Positions 57,009 to 64,000 of a stretch of 64,000 bases of DNA are shown piece by piece. The notes beneath the pieces are model-generated. The model did no database searches. It was not told the DNA's origin and was given only the letters and a program-made list of their open reading frames with translations. How positions within the stretch are numbered: the stretch's first letter is position 1; every line of letters starts with the position of its first letter. Origin of the DNA: Rhodothermia bacterium (GTDB taxonomy: Bacteria > Bacteroidota > Rhodothermia > Balneolales > Balneolaceae); contig JAUICM010000007.1 of assembly GCA_030427885.1 (NCBI GenBank), forward strand, positions 62,001-126,000. Reading direction: 5' to 3'. The translations under genes were made by a program, and so were the position numbers.

Positions 57009-57701
57009 TCAGAATGTGATCAACTCTGAATCTCTTACCTCGAACCAATCTTCTTTATCCCAGTCGGTGTTGATCACAATTCCGCCAATCATGTAAAGCT
57101 TAATATCATTGAGAGTGGGTTTCAGTGCATCAATTATTCGATTCAATTTTATATGAATGTCGATATAAGCGAAATCTGTAGCTTTTTTTAATGGAAACTC
57201 GTCCTCAAGTATTTCATTTCTGTATTGATCCAAATGTTTAATAACACGGGCCTGCTGATAATCAAGCGGATTATCGAAAGGTAAAATTTGATCCGCTTTT
57301 ATTGAGTTTAATGCCCCCACTAATGATCCACAGCAGGTAGTCAGGCCGAACTGATTTTGTCTGTTTACTTCTCCAAGTATACCATTACCGGACACTCCTA
57401 TATGAGGGCCATATATTATCATCGCACATCCATGTGCGGGGGCATGACTTAAAAACGCATTGAAACCAGTGATCCCAACAAATGGTAATCCAGATATTCC
57501 GCCTAATCTGAAAGGCCCCGGACCTGCAAAAACCGAGTTTAAGCCTTGTAGTAAATTATTTAATTCGTCACTACAAATTGAAGTTGCCCAAACCGTGTCA
57601 TTTGGGTCGATATTCATATTCTTAAAATCAGCAATAATCCTATCCTGAAATTCAGACATTAGAATTGCGTTAGGAAAATGCTTGGGAATAGTTGTATACA
57701 T
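57009..57701 (-). CDS. LCIB-type carbonic anhydrase homologue
   Basis: This 230-residue cytosolic protein matches the limiting-CO2-inducible protein B/C (LCIB_C_CA) family. The expected pattern is present: C43 in SICSDELN, then RLGGISGLPFVGITGFNAFLS with H86 and H90, IIYGPHIGV with H100, and C123/C124 in LTTCCGSL. In characterised members two Cys and one His bind zinc and interconvert CO2 and bicarbonate; C43, H100 and C124 are the probable ligands here. Some family members lack measurable activity. It lies downstream of icd with a terminator-like hairpin between them, and close to an SbtA-SbtB pair, which supports an inorganic-carbon role. Confidence 0.78.
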   Translation of the reverse strand: MYTTIPKHFPNAILMSEFQDRIIADFKNMNIDPNDTVWATSICSDELNNLLQGLNSVFAGPGPFRLGGISGLPFVGITGFNAFLSHAPAHGCAMIIYGPHIGVSGNGILGEVNRQNQFGLTTCCGSLVGALNSIKADQILPFDNPLDYQQARVIKHLDQYRNEILEDEFPLKKATDFAYIDIHIKLNRIIDALKPTLNDIKLYMIGGIVINTDWDKEDWFEVRDSELITF

Positions 57702-57760
57702 TATAAGATCTTGCTGGATGTTAAGGGCTCAAGTATACAAAAACCCAATCAAAGGGAGTA

Positions 57761-57791
57761 AAAGAACAGTCATAATGAAATGACTGTTCTT
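57761..57791 (-). terminator. Terminator-like hairpin after icd
   Basis: AAGAACAGTCA and TGACTGTTCTT form a perfect 11 bp stem with an 8 nt loop. On the minus strand it is followed by only a short T-run, so termination before the LCIB-like gene may be partial. Confidence 0.65.
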
Positions 57792-57805
57792 CTATCAATG
57801 TGAAT

Positions 57806-59269
57806 TTACTCGCCCTGGCCTAAAGAATATGCGGGCTCTCCATCAAATTCGTACAGATTCTCTGTTTTAATAATGTCGATACTGCCATTATTGAGGCTGC
57901 TGAGCAAGTCTATCACTGTACTTGAATCAGCTTCAGGGCCAGTGCTTTTGAAGCGGCACCGCCAGTGATCAGTGCAAAATGTCTGAGGAAGCCCGTTAGG
58001 CCAGACTTTAGTACCTCTGTTTGTGATCATGGTAAGTTCAAATTTACCATTGCTATAATGTTGCAACTGTTTTGCTAACAGATCCGGATTGTCAGGTTCC
58101 CAATACACAAATACATCGGTTCCCTTCAGTGCCCTGTGTTGTCTCAAGCCAGGCCTGACATCAGTTCTGCTTAAGAGAAGTTCAGGAATAATGGTCGCCT
58201 GATTAGCACTGAAGTCAGAAGCTTCAAGAATCTCAGGCTTTTGACCCAGTCTTTCAATTATTGCATCAGTAAATTCCGAAGTACTAAGTCTTTTTTTACT
58301 GGTTTCAGGGTTATAAGTGTCAGCGGTATGTAACCCTTCTTCCAACGTTTTCAGCCAGGCATTCTGAATTTTTTCTGCAGGTTCATTTTGTCCAATATGG
58401 CGCAACATCATCACTGCAGCATTAATAAGTGCAGAGGGGTTAGCTATATTCTTGCCAGCAATATCCGGTGCTGAACCATGTATGGCTTCGAACATGGCGC
58501 AATCCGGACCAATATTAGAAGAACCAACCATGCCAACTGAACCTGAAATTTGGGCTGCGACATCAGAGACAATATCACCATATAAATTTGGCATCACGAC
58601 CACGTCAAAATTTTCCGGTGTATCCGCCAATTTAGCTGTTCCGATATCAACAATCATGTTCTCAGACTCAATTTCGGGGTAGTCATTTGCAATGGTCTTG
58701 AAGATCTCATGGAATAACCCATCCGTGAGTTTCATGATGTTATCTTTAGTGAAGCATGTAACCTTTTTCCTGTTATTAGACCGTGCATACTCAAAAGCGT
58801 AACGAATAATTCTTTCTGTACCTGGCAGAGTTATAAGTTTCAGGCACTGATATACTTCGAAGGTCTGACGATGTTCAATACCGCCATAGGTGTCTTCTTC
58901 ATTCTCGCGAATGATGACCACATCCATTTCAGGATGTTTTGTTTTAATAAAAGGGGAATATGCTTTGCAAGGTCTCACATTAGCAAACAATCCAAGCGTT
59001 TTTCGCATGGTTACATTAAGGCTTTTAACGCCGCCACCCTGAGGAGTTGTTATTGGTGCTTTCAATAAAATTTTATTCTTTAATATTGGATCCCAGGAGT
59101 CATCTTCAATTCCTGATTTAATACCTTTCTGGTAGATTTTTTCACCAATTTCGATCTCATCAAATGTAAGTTTTGCTCCGGATGCTTCAAGTATTTTGAT
59201 AGTTGAGCTCATTATTTCCGGACCAATACCGTCACCATATGCAATAGTTATAGGGGTACTTTTATTCAT
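57806..59269 (-). CDS. icd: NADP-type isocitrate dehydrogenase (Thermus-like)
   Basis: This TCA-cycle enzyme converts isocitrate to 2-oxoglutarate and CO2. It has 487 residues from the ATG at 59269. The beta-decarboxylating dehydrogenase core shows IAYGDGIGPEI, TTPQGGGVKSLNVTMRKTLGLFANVRP, RENEEDTYGGIEHRQ, NLYGDIVSDVAAQISGS, and HGSAPDIAGKNIANPSA. A C-terminal extension of about 150 residues (from about residue 330) matches the larger Thermus-type enzymes. Cofactor preference is not proven by sequence reading alone. It is divergent from the LysR-type gene and upstream of the LCIB-like gene on the same strand. Confidence 0.9.
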   Translation of the reverse strand: MNKSTPITIAYGDGIGPEIMSSTIKILEASGAKLTFDEIEIGEKIYQKGIKSGIEDDSWDPILKNKILLKAPITTPQGGGVKSLNVTMRKTLGLFANVRPCKAYSPFIKTKHPEMDVVIIRENEEDTYGGIEHRQTFEVYQCLKLITLPGTERIIRYAFEYARSNNRKKVTCFTKDNIMKLTDGLFHEIFKTIANDYPEIESENMIVDIGTAKLADTPENFDVVVMPNLYGDIVSDVAAQISGSVGMVGSSNIGPDCAMFEAIHGSAPDIAGKNIANPSALINAAVMMLRHIGQNEPAEKIQNAWLKTLEEGLHTADTYNPETSKKRLSTSEFTDAIIERLGQKPEILEASDFSANQATIIPELLLSRTDVRPGLRQHRALKGTDVFVYWEPDNPDLLAKQLQHYSNGKFELTMITNRGTKVWPNGLPQTFCTDHWRCRFKSTGPEADSSTVIDLLSSLNNGSIDIIKTENLYEFDGEPAYSLGQGE

Positions 59270-59366
59270 GCCTTTTATAATTTGAAGTTTTGGGTTAAGC
59301 AAAAATAAAGTGTTTTATATATAAATAATAATTAATACATTTTATTAAAATCATATAAAATCATTT
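59270..59366. promoter_or_regulatory. Divergent promoter region icd / LysR-type regulator
   Basis: This 97 bp very AT-rich spacer separates icd and the LysR-type gene. AAAATCAT is repeated at 59347-59354 and 59357-59364, one helical turn apart, immediately before the regulator's ATG. LysR regulators usually bind in such divergent spacers, so autoregulation and control of icd are plausible. Confidence 0.45.
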
Positions 59367-60269
59367 ATGTCTTATTCTTTACATCAACTCCAGGTATTTG
59401 CATCAGTTGCAAAAAATAAAAGCATGACAAAGGCTTCTGAGGAATTATTCATGAGCCAGCCAGCTGTTTCAATTCAGGTAAAAAAACTACAGGAGCATTT
59501 CGACATTGAGCTTTTTGAGATGATCGGTAAACAACTCTATTTAACAGAAGCAGGAAAAGAATTATTTGAAACTCAAAAAAGGATAGAAGCAGAACTGGAG
59601 AACCTGAATATGGCTTTCCATGAGTTTAAAGGATCATTGAGAGGAGATCTTAAGATAGTGGTAGTATCAACAGCTAAATATTTCATGCCATATTTGTTAG
59701 GATACTTTCGTAAGCAAAATGAAAACATAAATATATCTCTCAAGGTTACGGATAGAATCGAGCTGATTGAGCATCTGAAACAGAATAGATATGATCTTGC
59801 TGTTGTATCTATGTTACCAGAGGATTTGGATCTTGAAGTGAATGAGTTTTTGAAGAACCCGCTTAATATTGCTGCCCCGGTCAATCATCCATTAGCAAAG
59901 AAAAAAGGTCTCAGTCTCAAAGATCTAAAAGATCATGATTTCGTTATTCGGGAAAGAGGATCGGGTACAAGGATGGTGATGGAGAAACTGTTTAAAAAGG
60001 CAAAGATTAATCCCAGGCTGGTAATGGAGTTAAGTACGAATGAAGCAGTTAAACAGGCCATTATGGCTGGGATAGGTTTATCTGTGATCTCTGATCATAG
60101 TATGGTTCTTGAAAGGTCAATGGATAGAATTCAAATATTGGATGTTGATGGATTTCCATATACAAATACATGGAAATTGGTATACCTGAAAGGGAAAAAA
60201 CTTAGTCCTGTTTCCAGAAACTTTATCGATTTTGCGGTATCCACAAAGGTCGATAAATGGTTACCATAA
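59367..60269 (+). CDS. LysR-type regulator, CbbR/CmpR-like
   Basis: This 300-residue transcription factor has an N-terminal winged helix-turn-helix (LHQLQVFASVAKNKSMTKASEEL, SQPAVSIQVKKLQEHF) and a periplasmic-binding-protein-like effector domain. The stretch VVSTAKYFMPYLLGYFRK, the RERGSGTR loop and STNEAVKQAIMAGIGLSVIS are characteristic of the CbbR/CmpR/CcmR group, which senses carbon metabolites in autotrophs. It is divergent from icd and 76 bp upstream of the sbtA-like gene, so it is the likely regulator of bicarbonate uptake. The effector is unknown. Confidence 0.88.
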   Translation: MSYSLHQLQVFASVAKNKSMTKASEELFMSQPAVSIQVKKLQEHFDIELFEMIGKQLYLTEAGKELFETQKRIEAELENLNMAFHEFKGSLRGDLKIVVVSTAKYFMPYLLGYFRKQNENINISLKVTDRIELIEHLKQNRYDLAVVSMLPEDLDLEVNEFLKNPLNIAAPVNHPLAKKKGLSLKDLKDHDFVIRERGSGTRMVMEKLFKKAKINPRLVMELSTNEAVKQAIMAGIGLSVISDHSMVLERSMDRIQILDVDGFPYTNTWKLVYLKGKKLSPVSRNFIDFAVSTKVDKWLP

Positions 60270-60273
60270 ATAA

Positions 60274-60295
60274 ATCGAATATGAAACTTTTCGAT
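60274..60295. promoter_or_regulatory. Inverted repeat before the sbtA-like gene
   Basis: ATCGAA and TTCGAT are separated by 10 bp in the 76 bp gap between the regulator and sbtA. It could be an operator for the LysR-type protein or a weak terminator, as T5 follows 4 bp later. Confidence 0.35.
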
Positions 60296-60345
60296 AAATT
60301 TTTAGCTTCGTAAATCTACTTAAGACTAACTACAAACCTATTTAA

Positions 60346-61302
60346 ATGGAATCATTACTTTCGAATTTTGCATCACCGGTTGTTTTAGCCTTTGTTTTGG
60401 GGATATTAGCAAAAGTATTAAAAAGTGATCTTGAAATTCCGAAGCCACTCTATCAGGGATTATCTATTTATCTGTTATTAGCGATAGGTCTTAAGGGTGG
60501 GGTAGAGCTGAGCCATACTCCTTTGAATGAATTTGTACTTCCGGCCGGAGCAACTTTCTTACTTGGATGTATTACACCAGTCATTGCATTCATAGTGCTC
60601 AGGTATTTGGGCAAGTTAGATATTACAAACAGTTCGGCAATAGCGGCTCATTATGGATCAGTATCGGCAGTTACTTTTATCGCTTCTATTAGTTATCTGG
60701 AATCGTTGAGCATAGAACCAGAGGGCTTTATGCCGACATTGGTGGCAATATTAGAAGTTCCGGGTATCATTGTTGCTCTCACAATACCACAAATGTTAAT
60801 GAATAATGGCGGCTCATTTAAAAAAGCTTTGCATGAAGTTGTAACGGGAAGCAGTATTATTCTGTTACTGGGAGGTTTGATAATAGGTTTTATCGCAGGA
60901 CCGGCCAAGTTTGAGGCCGTAGAACCATTTTTTGTAAGTGGTTTTAAAGGAGCATTGGTTTTATTTCTTCTTGAACTGGGAATGGTTACAGCAAGACGAC
61001 TTCAAGACCTTAAGAAAGTTGGTTTTTTTCTGGTAGGTTTTGCCATTATAGTCCCGATATTTCATGGATTTCTGGCAATCTGGCTGGGAATTTTAGCAGG
61101 ATTAAGTATCGGAGGTGCTACAGTTCTGGCTGCAATGGTTTCCAGTGGATCATATATCGCCGCACCTGCAGCTGTGAGGATTGCTTTACCAAAAGCAAGT
61201 CCTTCTTTATACCTTACTGCTTCATTGGGAATAACATTTCCTTTTAATATTACACTTGGAATTCCACTTTATTATTTAATGGCACAATGGATGGGGGCTT
61301 AA
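60346..61302 (+). CDS. sbtA: SbtA-family sodium-dependent bicarbonate transporter
   Basis: This inner membrane transporter has 318 residues and about ten membrane helices in two inverted halves. The family segments are present: VLAFVLGILAKVLKSDLEIP, LLAIGLKGGVEL, HYGSVSAVTFIAS in the first half, and FLLELGMVTARRL and SSGSYIAAPAAVRIALPKA in the second. In cyanobacteria SbtA takes up bicarbonate with sodium and is controlled by SbtB. Length is slightly shorter than the roughly 370-residue cyanobacterial protein. It is followed after 1 bp by an SbtB-like gene. Confidence 0.9.
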   Translation: MESLLSNFASPVVLAFVLGILAKVLKSDLEIPKPLYQGLSIYLLLAIGLKGGVELSHTPLNEFVLPAGATFLLGCITPVIAFIVLRYLGKLDITNSSAIAAHYGSVSAVTFIASISYLESLSIEPEGFMPTLVAILEVPGIIVALTIPQMLMNNGGSFKKALHEVVTGSSIILLLGGLIIGFIAGPAKFEAVEPFFVSGFKGALVLFLLELGMVTARRLQDLKKVGFFLVGFAIIVPIFHGFLAIWLGILAGLSIGGATVLAAMVSSGSYIAAPAAVRIALPKASPSLYLTASLGITFPFNITLGIPLYYLMAQWMGA

Positions 61303-61303
61303 T

Positions 61304-61606
61304 ATGAAATTAACAGAACTTTATTTAGTTACAATTATTACTGAACGCTATTTCAGAAATGAAATCCTTGAAAAAGTTAAAGAACTGGGAGCTAAAGGCT
61401 ATACACTTACAGATGCCACCGGAGAAGGGTCAAGAGGAATCAGAGCCAGTGATTTTGAAGGAAAAAATGTCAAGATTGAGCTCGTGGTCAGTAAAGAAGT
61501 CGGAAATGATATTATTGATTATATAGCCGATGCCTACTTCGAAAACTATGCAGTAATAACTTATGCTCATCCTGTGAGTGTGGTTCGTGGAGATAAATAT
61601 ATTTAG
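61304..61606 (+). CDS. sbtB: SbtB-like PII-family regulatory protein
   Basis: This 100-residue trimer-type signalling protein has the PII-like pattern YLVTIITERYFRNEILEKVKELGAKGYT, GEGSRGIRAS (nucleotide-binding and T-loop base) and VVSKEVGNDIIDYIAD, ending YAVITYAHPVSVV. In cyanobacteria SbtB binds cAMP, AMP or ADP and inhibits SbtA. The C-terminal CGPxGC redox loop of many cyanobacterial SbtB proteins is absent. The 1 bp gap to sbtA shows tight coupling. Confidence 0.85.
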   Translation: MKLTELYLVTIITERYFRNEILEKVKELGAKGYTLTDATGEGSRGIRASDFEGKNVKIELVVSKEVGNDIIDYIADAYFENYAVITYAHPVSVVRGDKYI

Positions 61607-61975
61607 CTGAATTGCTAAGAAACTATACCTGTATTTTATCCTGTCTCACTCTCAAAATGCCCCTTATCGTGCTTAAAGAGGTTTTTTTGGAAACGCTTTG
61701 AGAAGCGGTTTCATTCCGGGGTTTTGTATTAATATATCGTTAAAAAGATGTTTTTTTACGGATTCGGTACCGCTTTTTTATAGTCATCAACCAATCATAG
61801 ACAAGCGCAGATAGCTTGATAGACGTTAACTATGCATAAAAAGGGTAGAAAAGTCCCGAAATTAGACTTGTCAAAATCAAGACGGCAACACTGTGAAATT
61901 GATCACACAAAAATAACAGGAAAAGAGAGCCGATTGAAATTATTCATCAATTAATTCATCAACTAATAGAGAACA
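61607..61975. other. 369 bp intergenic region after sbtB
   Basis: I see no gene here. A bulged hairpin, GAAAC-GCTT / AAGC-GGTTTC, lies at 61690-61712 and could end the sbtAB transcript, since GGGG and T4 follow at 61718-61725. The left arm contains TGGAAACGCTTTGA (61688-61701), which matches the cre-type consensus at nine of ten fixed positions. A CAAGC/GCTTG hairpin lies near 61802. The rest is AT-rich and presumably holds the promoter of the GIN-domain gene. Confidence 0.45.
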
Positions 61976-62527
61976 ATGAAATCCTACGCTAGATATATCA
62001 TCCCAATGTTTGTTTTAATGTTGGCATCAAGTGTGCCATCGTTTGCGCAATTCACTACTTATCTTCGATTAGTAGAGTTAGAACCATACACAGAGATTAA
62101 CATGAATGTAGACTCAGAAGTTATTCTTCTGAAGAGCACCAGAGATCATATTACTTTCTCCGGTGATTCCACATTCATCGCTTCTATCAATGTTACTCAG
62201 AACGACAGCGTTCTTTCGTTTAATTACGAGAAAGAGCCTGAAGACAAACTGATTCGTGTAGTGATCGAATACAAAGACATTAGCTCTGTGACCACTGGTG
62301 GAAACGGAACCTACTATTTCCACAAACTAAAGCAGGACAATCTTGCGATCCGTAACCCACACGCGAAAGTTCACCTCAATGGTGATGCAGAAAACCTGAC
62401 GCTTGTTTCTGTTGACGGTATCAATGATGTAACCTCACTGAATGCAGATAAAATGTTTGTTCAGATCGGTGAGAAAGCAACCCTTATCAACCGGGAAGAC
62501 AGAACAGTTCTTTCTGCTCTTAACTGA
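61976..62527 (+). CDS. GIN-domain (DUF2807) putative secreted protein
   Basis: This 183-residue protein has a signal peptide (ending PSFAQ) and beta-helix-like repeats typical of the GIN/DUF2807 family: an N-terminal LEPYTEINMNVDSEVIL segment and a central IEYKDISSVTTGGNGTYYF segment. Family members are common in Bacteroidota and have no established activity. There is no lipobox, so it is probably periplasmic or surface-associated. An AGAGAAC sequence precedes the ATG. Confidence 0.75.
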   Translation: MKSYARYIIPMFVLMLASSVPSFAQFTTYLRLVELEPYTEINMNVDSEVILLKSTRDHITFSGDSTFIASINVTQNDSVLSFNYEKEPEDKLIRVVIEYKDISSVTTGGNGTYYFHKLKQDNLAIRNPHAKVHLNGDAENLTLVSVDGINDVTSLNADKMFVQIGEKATLINREDRTVLSALN

Positions 62528-62787
62528 TCTAAAAGATACTATTCATTAGAAAAAACAAATCTGAAGGTTCTGATAATTAATCCGTATCTTGACGCGTGAG
62601 TTCGTGATAAGACTGGATGCACCTGTTCACTCAGGTATCATAACCTTTCAGGTTTGTAAATTTTGCTGGCTTTTATAACTCAGGCTGTCGTGCCTGACTC
62701 TTGTCCAAAGCTCACCTAAATCAATTCCGGACAAGAAGACCGTGCAGCACAAAGTTTTTGAATGGGATTATAACGCAAAATTTTACA
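62528..62787 (+). promoter_or_regulatory. Structured leader of the DEAD-box helicase gene
   Basis: This 260 bp stretch has no gene. It carries ACCTG/CAGGT-type repeats at 62621-62654 that can pair in mutually exclusive ways (62621-62624 with 62633-62636; 62633-62636 with 62643-62646; AACCT 62642-62646 with AGGTT 62650-62654), a TCAGGC/GCCTGA hairpin near 62680-62697 and CTTGTCC (62700-62706) with GGACAAG (62729-62735). A long structured 5' UTR is known for several DEAD-box and cold-shock genes. Confidence 0.45.
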
Positions 62788-64000
62788 ATGACATCGTTTA
62801 ACGAACTAGGCCTGAAGCAGGAATTGCTTGAGGCAGTGGAACTACTGGGTTTCCAACATCCTACCCAGGTACAGGAAGAAGCAATACCTGCTATTCTTAA
62901 TTCACAGAATGATCTTATAGCTCTGGCTCAAACCGGAACCGGTAAAACCGGAGCATTCGGCTTGCCAAGTTTGCAGAAAGTAAATGCTGATTCGGGAGCT
63001 GTTCAGGTTTTGGTTTTATCGCCTACCCGGGAGCTTGCCATTCAGATCGCTAAAGATATGAAGGCATTCGCCAAGAAGATCAAAGGACTTAAAACAGTTG
63101 CCGTGTATGGGGGAGCAAATATCTCAACCCAGATTCGCGCACTCGACAATGGTTGCCAGGTAGTGATTGGAACTCCGGGCCGGATGCTCGATCTGATAAA
63201 ACGCCGTAAACTGGACGTAACCAATGTTCGTACTTTGGTACTCGACGAAGCCGACGAGATGCTCAACATGGGATTCCAGGATGACCTGGATGCGATCCTT
63301 GCCGATACTCCAAAAGAGAAGCAAACGCTGTTGTTTTCTGCGACCATGCCTAAAGGAATCGCAAAAATTGCAAAAAAGTATATGAATAACCCTGCGGAGA
63401 TTGAAGTAGGGGAACGAAATTCAGGCGCTAAAAACGTAGAACACCATTTTTATATGGTACACGCCAAAGACCGTTTTGAAGCGCTGAAACGGATTGTGGA
63501 TATGAATCCTGATGTATATGGGATCGTGTTTTGCAGAACAAGAAGAGAAACATCAGAGATCGCCCATAAACTGAATAAAGACGGATATGATGTGGATCTG
63601 CTGAACGGGGATCTGTCTCAGGCTCAGCGTGATGACGTAATGAACCGGTTCAGAACTAAAGAACTCCAATTGCTGGTTGCGACCGATGTTGCTGCCCGTG
63701 GTCTGGATGTGAATGAACTCACCCATGTGATCAACTTTAATTTGCCAGATGATCTTGAGGTGTATATTCACCGTAGTGGCCGAACCGGTCGCGCAGGCAA
63801 GAGTGGAATTTCTATATCTATTGTTCACACACGTGAAATGCGAAGGATCAAAGATCTGGAACGAATGAGTGGAAAGGAATTCATCAAAAAAGAAGTTCCA
63901 AGTGGAGAAGAGATCTGTGGTATCCGGATGCTGGATCTTATCGACACCGTTAAAGAAACAAAAGTGAATGAAGAGCAGATGCAGAAATTTCTGCCTCAGG
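62788..64000 (+). CDS. DEAD-box ATP-dependent RNA helicase (3' end outside window)
   Basis: The frame is open from ATG 62788 to the right edge, giving 404 residues without a stop. All helicase motifs are present in order: Q motif (FNELGLKQELL...PTQVQEEAIP), I AQTGTGKT, Ia PTRELA, Ib TPGR, II DEAD, III SAT, IV GIVFCRTRRET, V ATDVAARGLDV and VI HRSGRTGRAG. The window ends just after the second RecA domain, so the C-terminal tail that would separate DeaD/CsdA from RhlE is not visible. It unwinds RNA in ribosome assembly or mRNA decay. A long structured leader precedes it. Confidence 0.95.
   Translation, partial: MTSFNELGLKQELLEAVELLGFQHPTQVQEEAIPAILNSQNDLIALAQTGTGKTGAFGLPSLQKVNADSGAVQVLVLSPTRELAIQIAKDMKAFAKKIKGLKTVAVYGGANISTQIRALDNGCQVVIGTPGRMLDLIKRRKLDVTNVRTLVLDEADEMLNMGFQDDLDAILADTPKEKQTLLFSATMPKGIAKIAKKYMNNPAEIEVGERNSGAKNVEHHFYMVHAKDRFEALKRIVDMNPDVYGIVFCRTRRETSEIAHKLNKDGYDVDLLNGDLSQAQRDDVMNRFRTKELQLLVATDVAARGLDVNELTHVINFNLPDDLEVYIHRSGRTGRAGKSGISISIVHTREMRRIKDLERMSGKEFIKKEVPSGEEICGIRMLDLIDTVKETKVNEEQMQKFLPQ

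Noticed and set aside
61607-61975. A small RNA gene such as 6S RNA in the gap after sbtB
   Set aside because: Only short, imperfect hairpins are visible and nothing matches a known RNA family by eye.

Overview
The window is about 64 kb of a compact, moderately AT-rich bacterial chromosome. It carries no rRNA, tRNA, CRISPR array, prophage or intact insertion sequence that I can see. Several markers point to the Bacteroidota/FCB group: a 2431-residue SprA/Sov-type translocon of the type IX secretion system, a secreted protein with an NPFNPAT-type T9SS sorting domain, a short Bacteroidota-style RpoD, a TonB-dependent receptor with a carboxypeptidase-regulatory-like domain, a two-component propeller kinase, and DUF3467/DUF4290-like proteins. 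The NPFNPAT motif, a Thermus-type isocitrate dehydrogenase and the overall gene set suggest Balneolota or Rhodothermota (Balneola/Gracilimonas-like). The lineage is inference, not proof.

Layout. 1-4 kb: a partial GAF/degenerate-GGDEF-like protein, deoB and a class V aminotransferase. 4-9 kb: an overlapping Hpt / LytTR regulator / TPR-hybrid-kinase operon facing a T9SS cargo gene, with LytTR-like direct repeats between them. 9-13.4 kb: a zinc-ribbon membrane protein, rpoD, an M28 peptidase lipoprotein and a Tat-exported Gfo/Idh/MocA oxidoreductase. 13.5-20 kb: a 14-repeat propeller kinase, its NarL-type regulator, a Tyr- then Ser/Gly/Arg-rich lipoprotein and a FadL-like barrel. 20-27.7 kb: corA, an OmpA lipoprotein, ybbP-ybbA divergent from tesA (the same arrangement as in E. 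coli), a PIG-L deacetylase and a SIMPL lipoprotein. 28-32.6 kb: a TonB-dependent receptor and an SGNH lipoprotein, preceded by a LacI/CcpA-type operator. 32.7-36.3 kb: grpE-dnaJ and small genes. 36.3-41.5 kb: the menaquinone operon menF-menD-menH-menB with an unknown membrane protein. 41.6-42.6 kb: a degenerate patch with a frameshifted barrel protein and an internally deleted RAYT transposase beside REP-like palindromes. 42.6-57 kb: a CBS-like enzyme, DUF3467, lptF-lptG, sprA, lnt-rsmI and a VOC protein. 57-61.6 kb: an inorganic-carbon cluster. 61.9-64 kb: a GIN-domain protein and a partial DEAD-box helicase with a structured leader.

The most interesting part is 57,009-61,606. An LCIB-type carbonic anhydrase homologue and NADP-type isocitrate dehydrogenase lie divergent from a CbbR/CmpR-like LysR regulator, an SbtA-family bicarbonate transporter and an SbtB-like PII protein. 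This looks like a regulated bicarbonate-uptake and CO2/bicarbonate interconversion module. No Rubisco or carboxysome gene is visible in the window, so a role in supplying bicarbonate to heterotrophic carboxylation is plausible but inferred.

A second recurrent feature is packing. Eight of nine convergent gene pairs end within -17 to +3 bp of each other, four of them with exactly abutting stop codons, and none of these eight has room for an intrinsic terminator between the genes.
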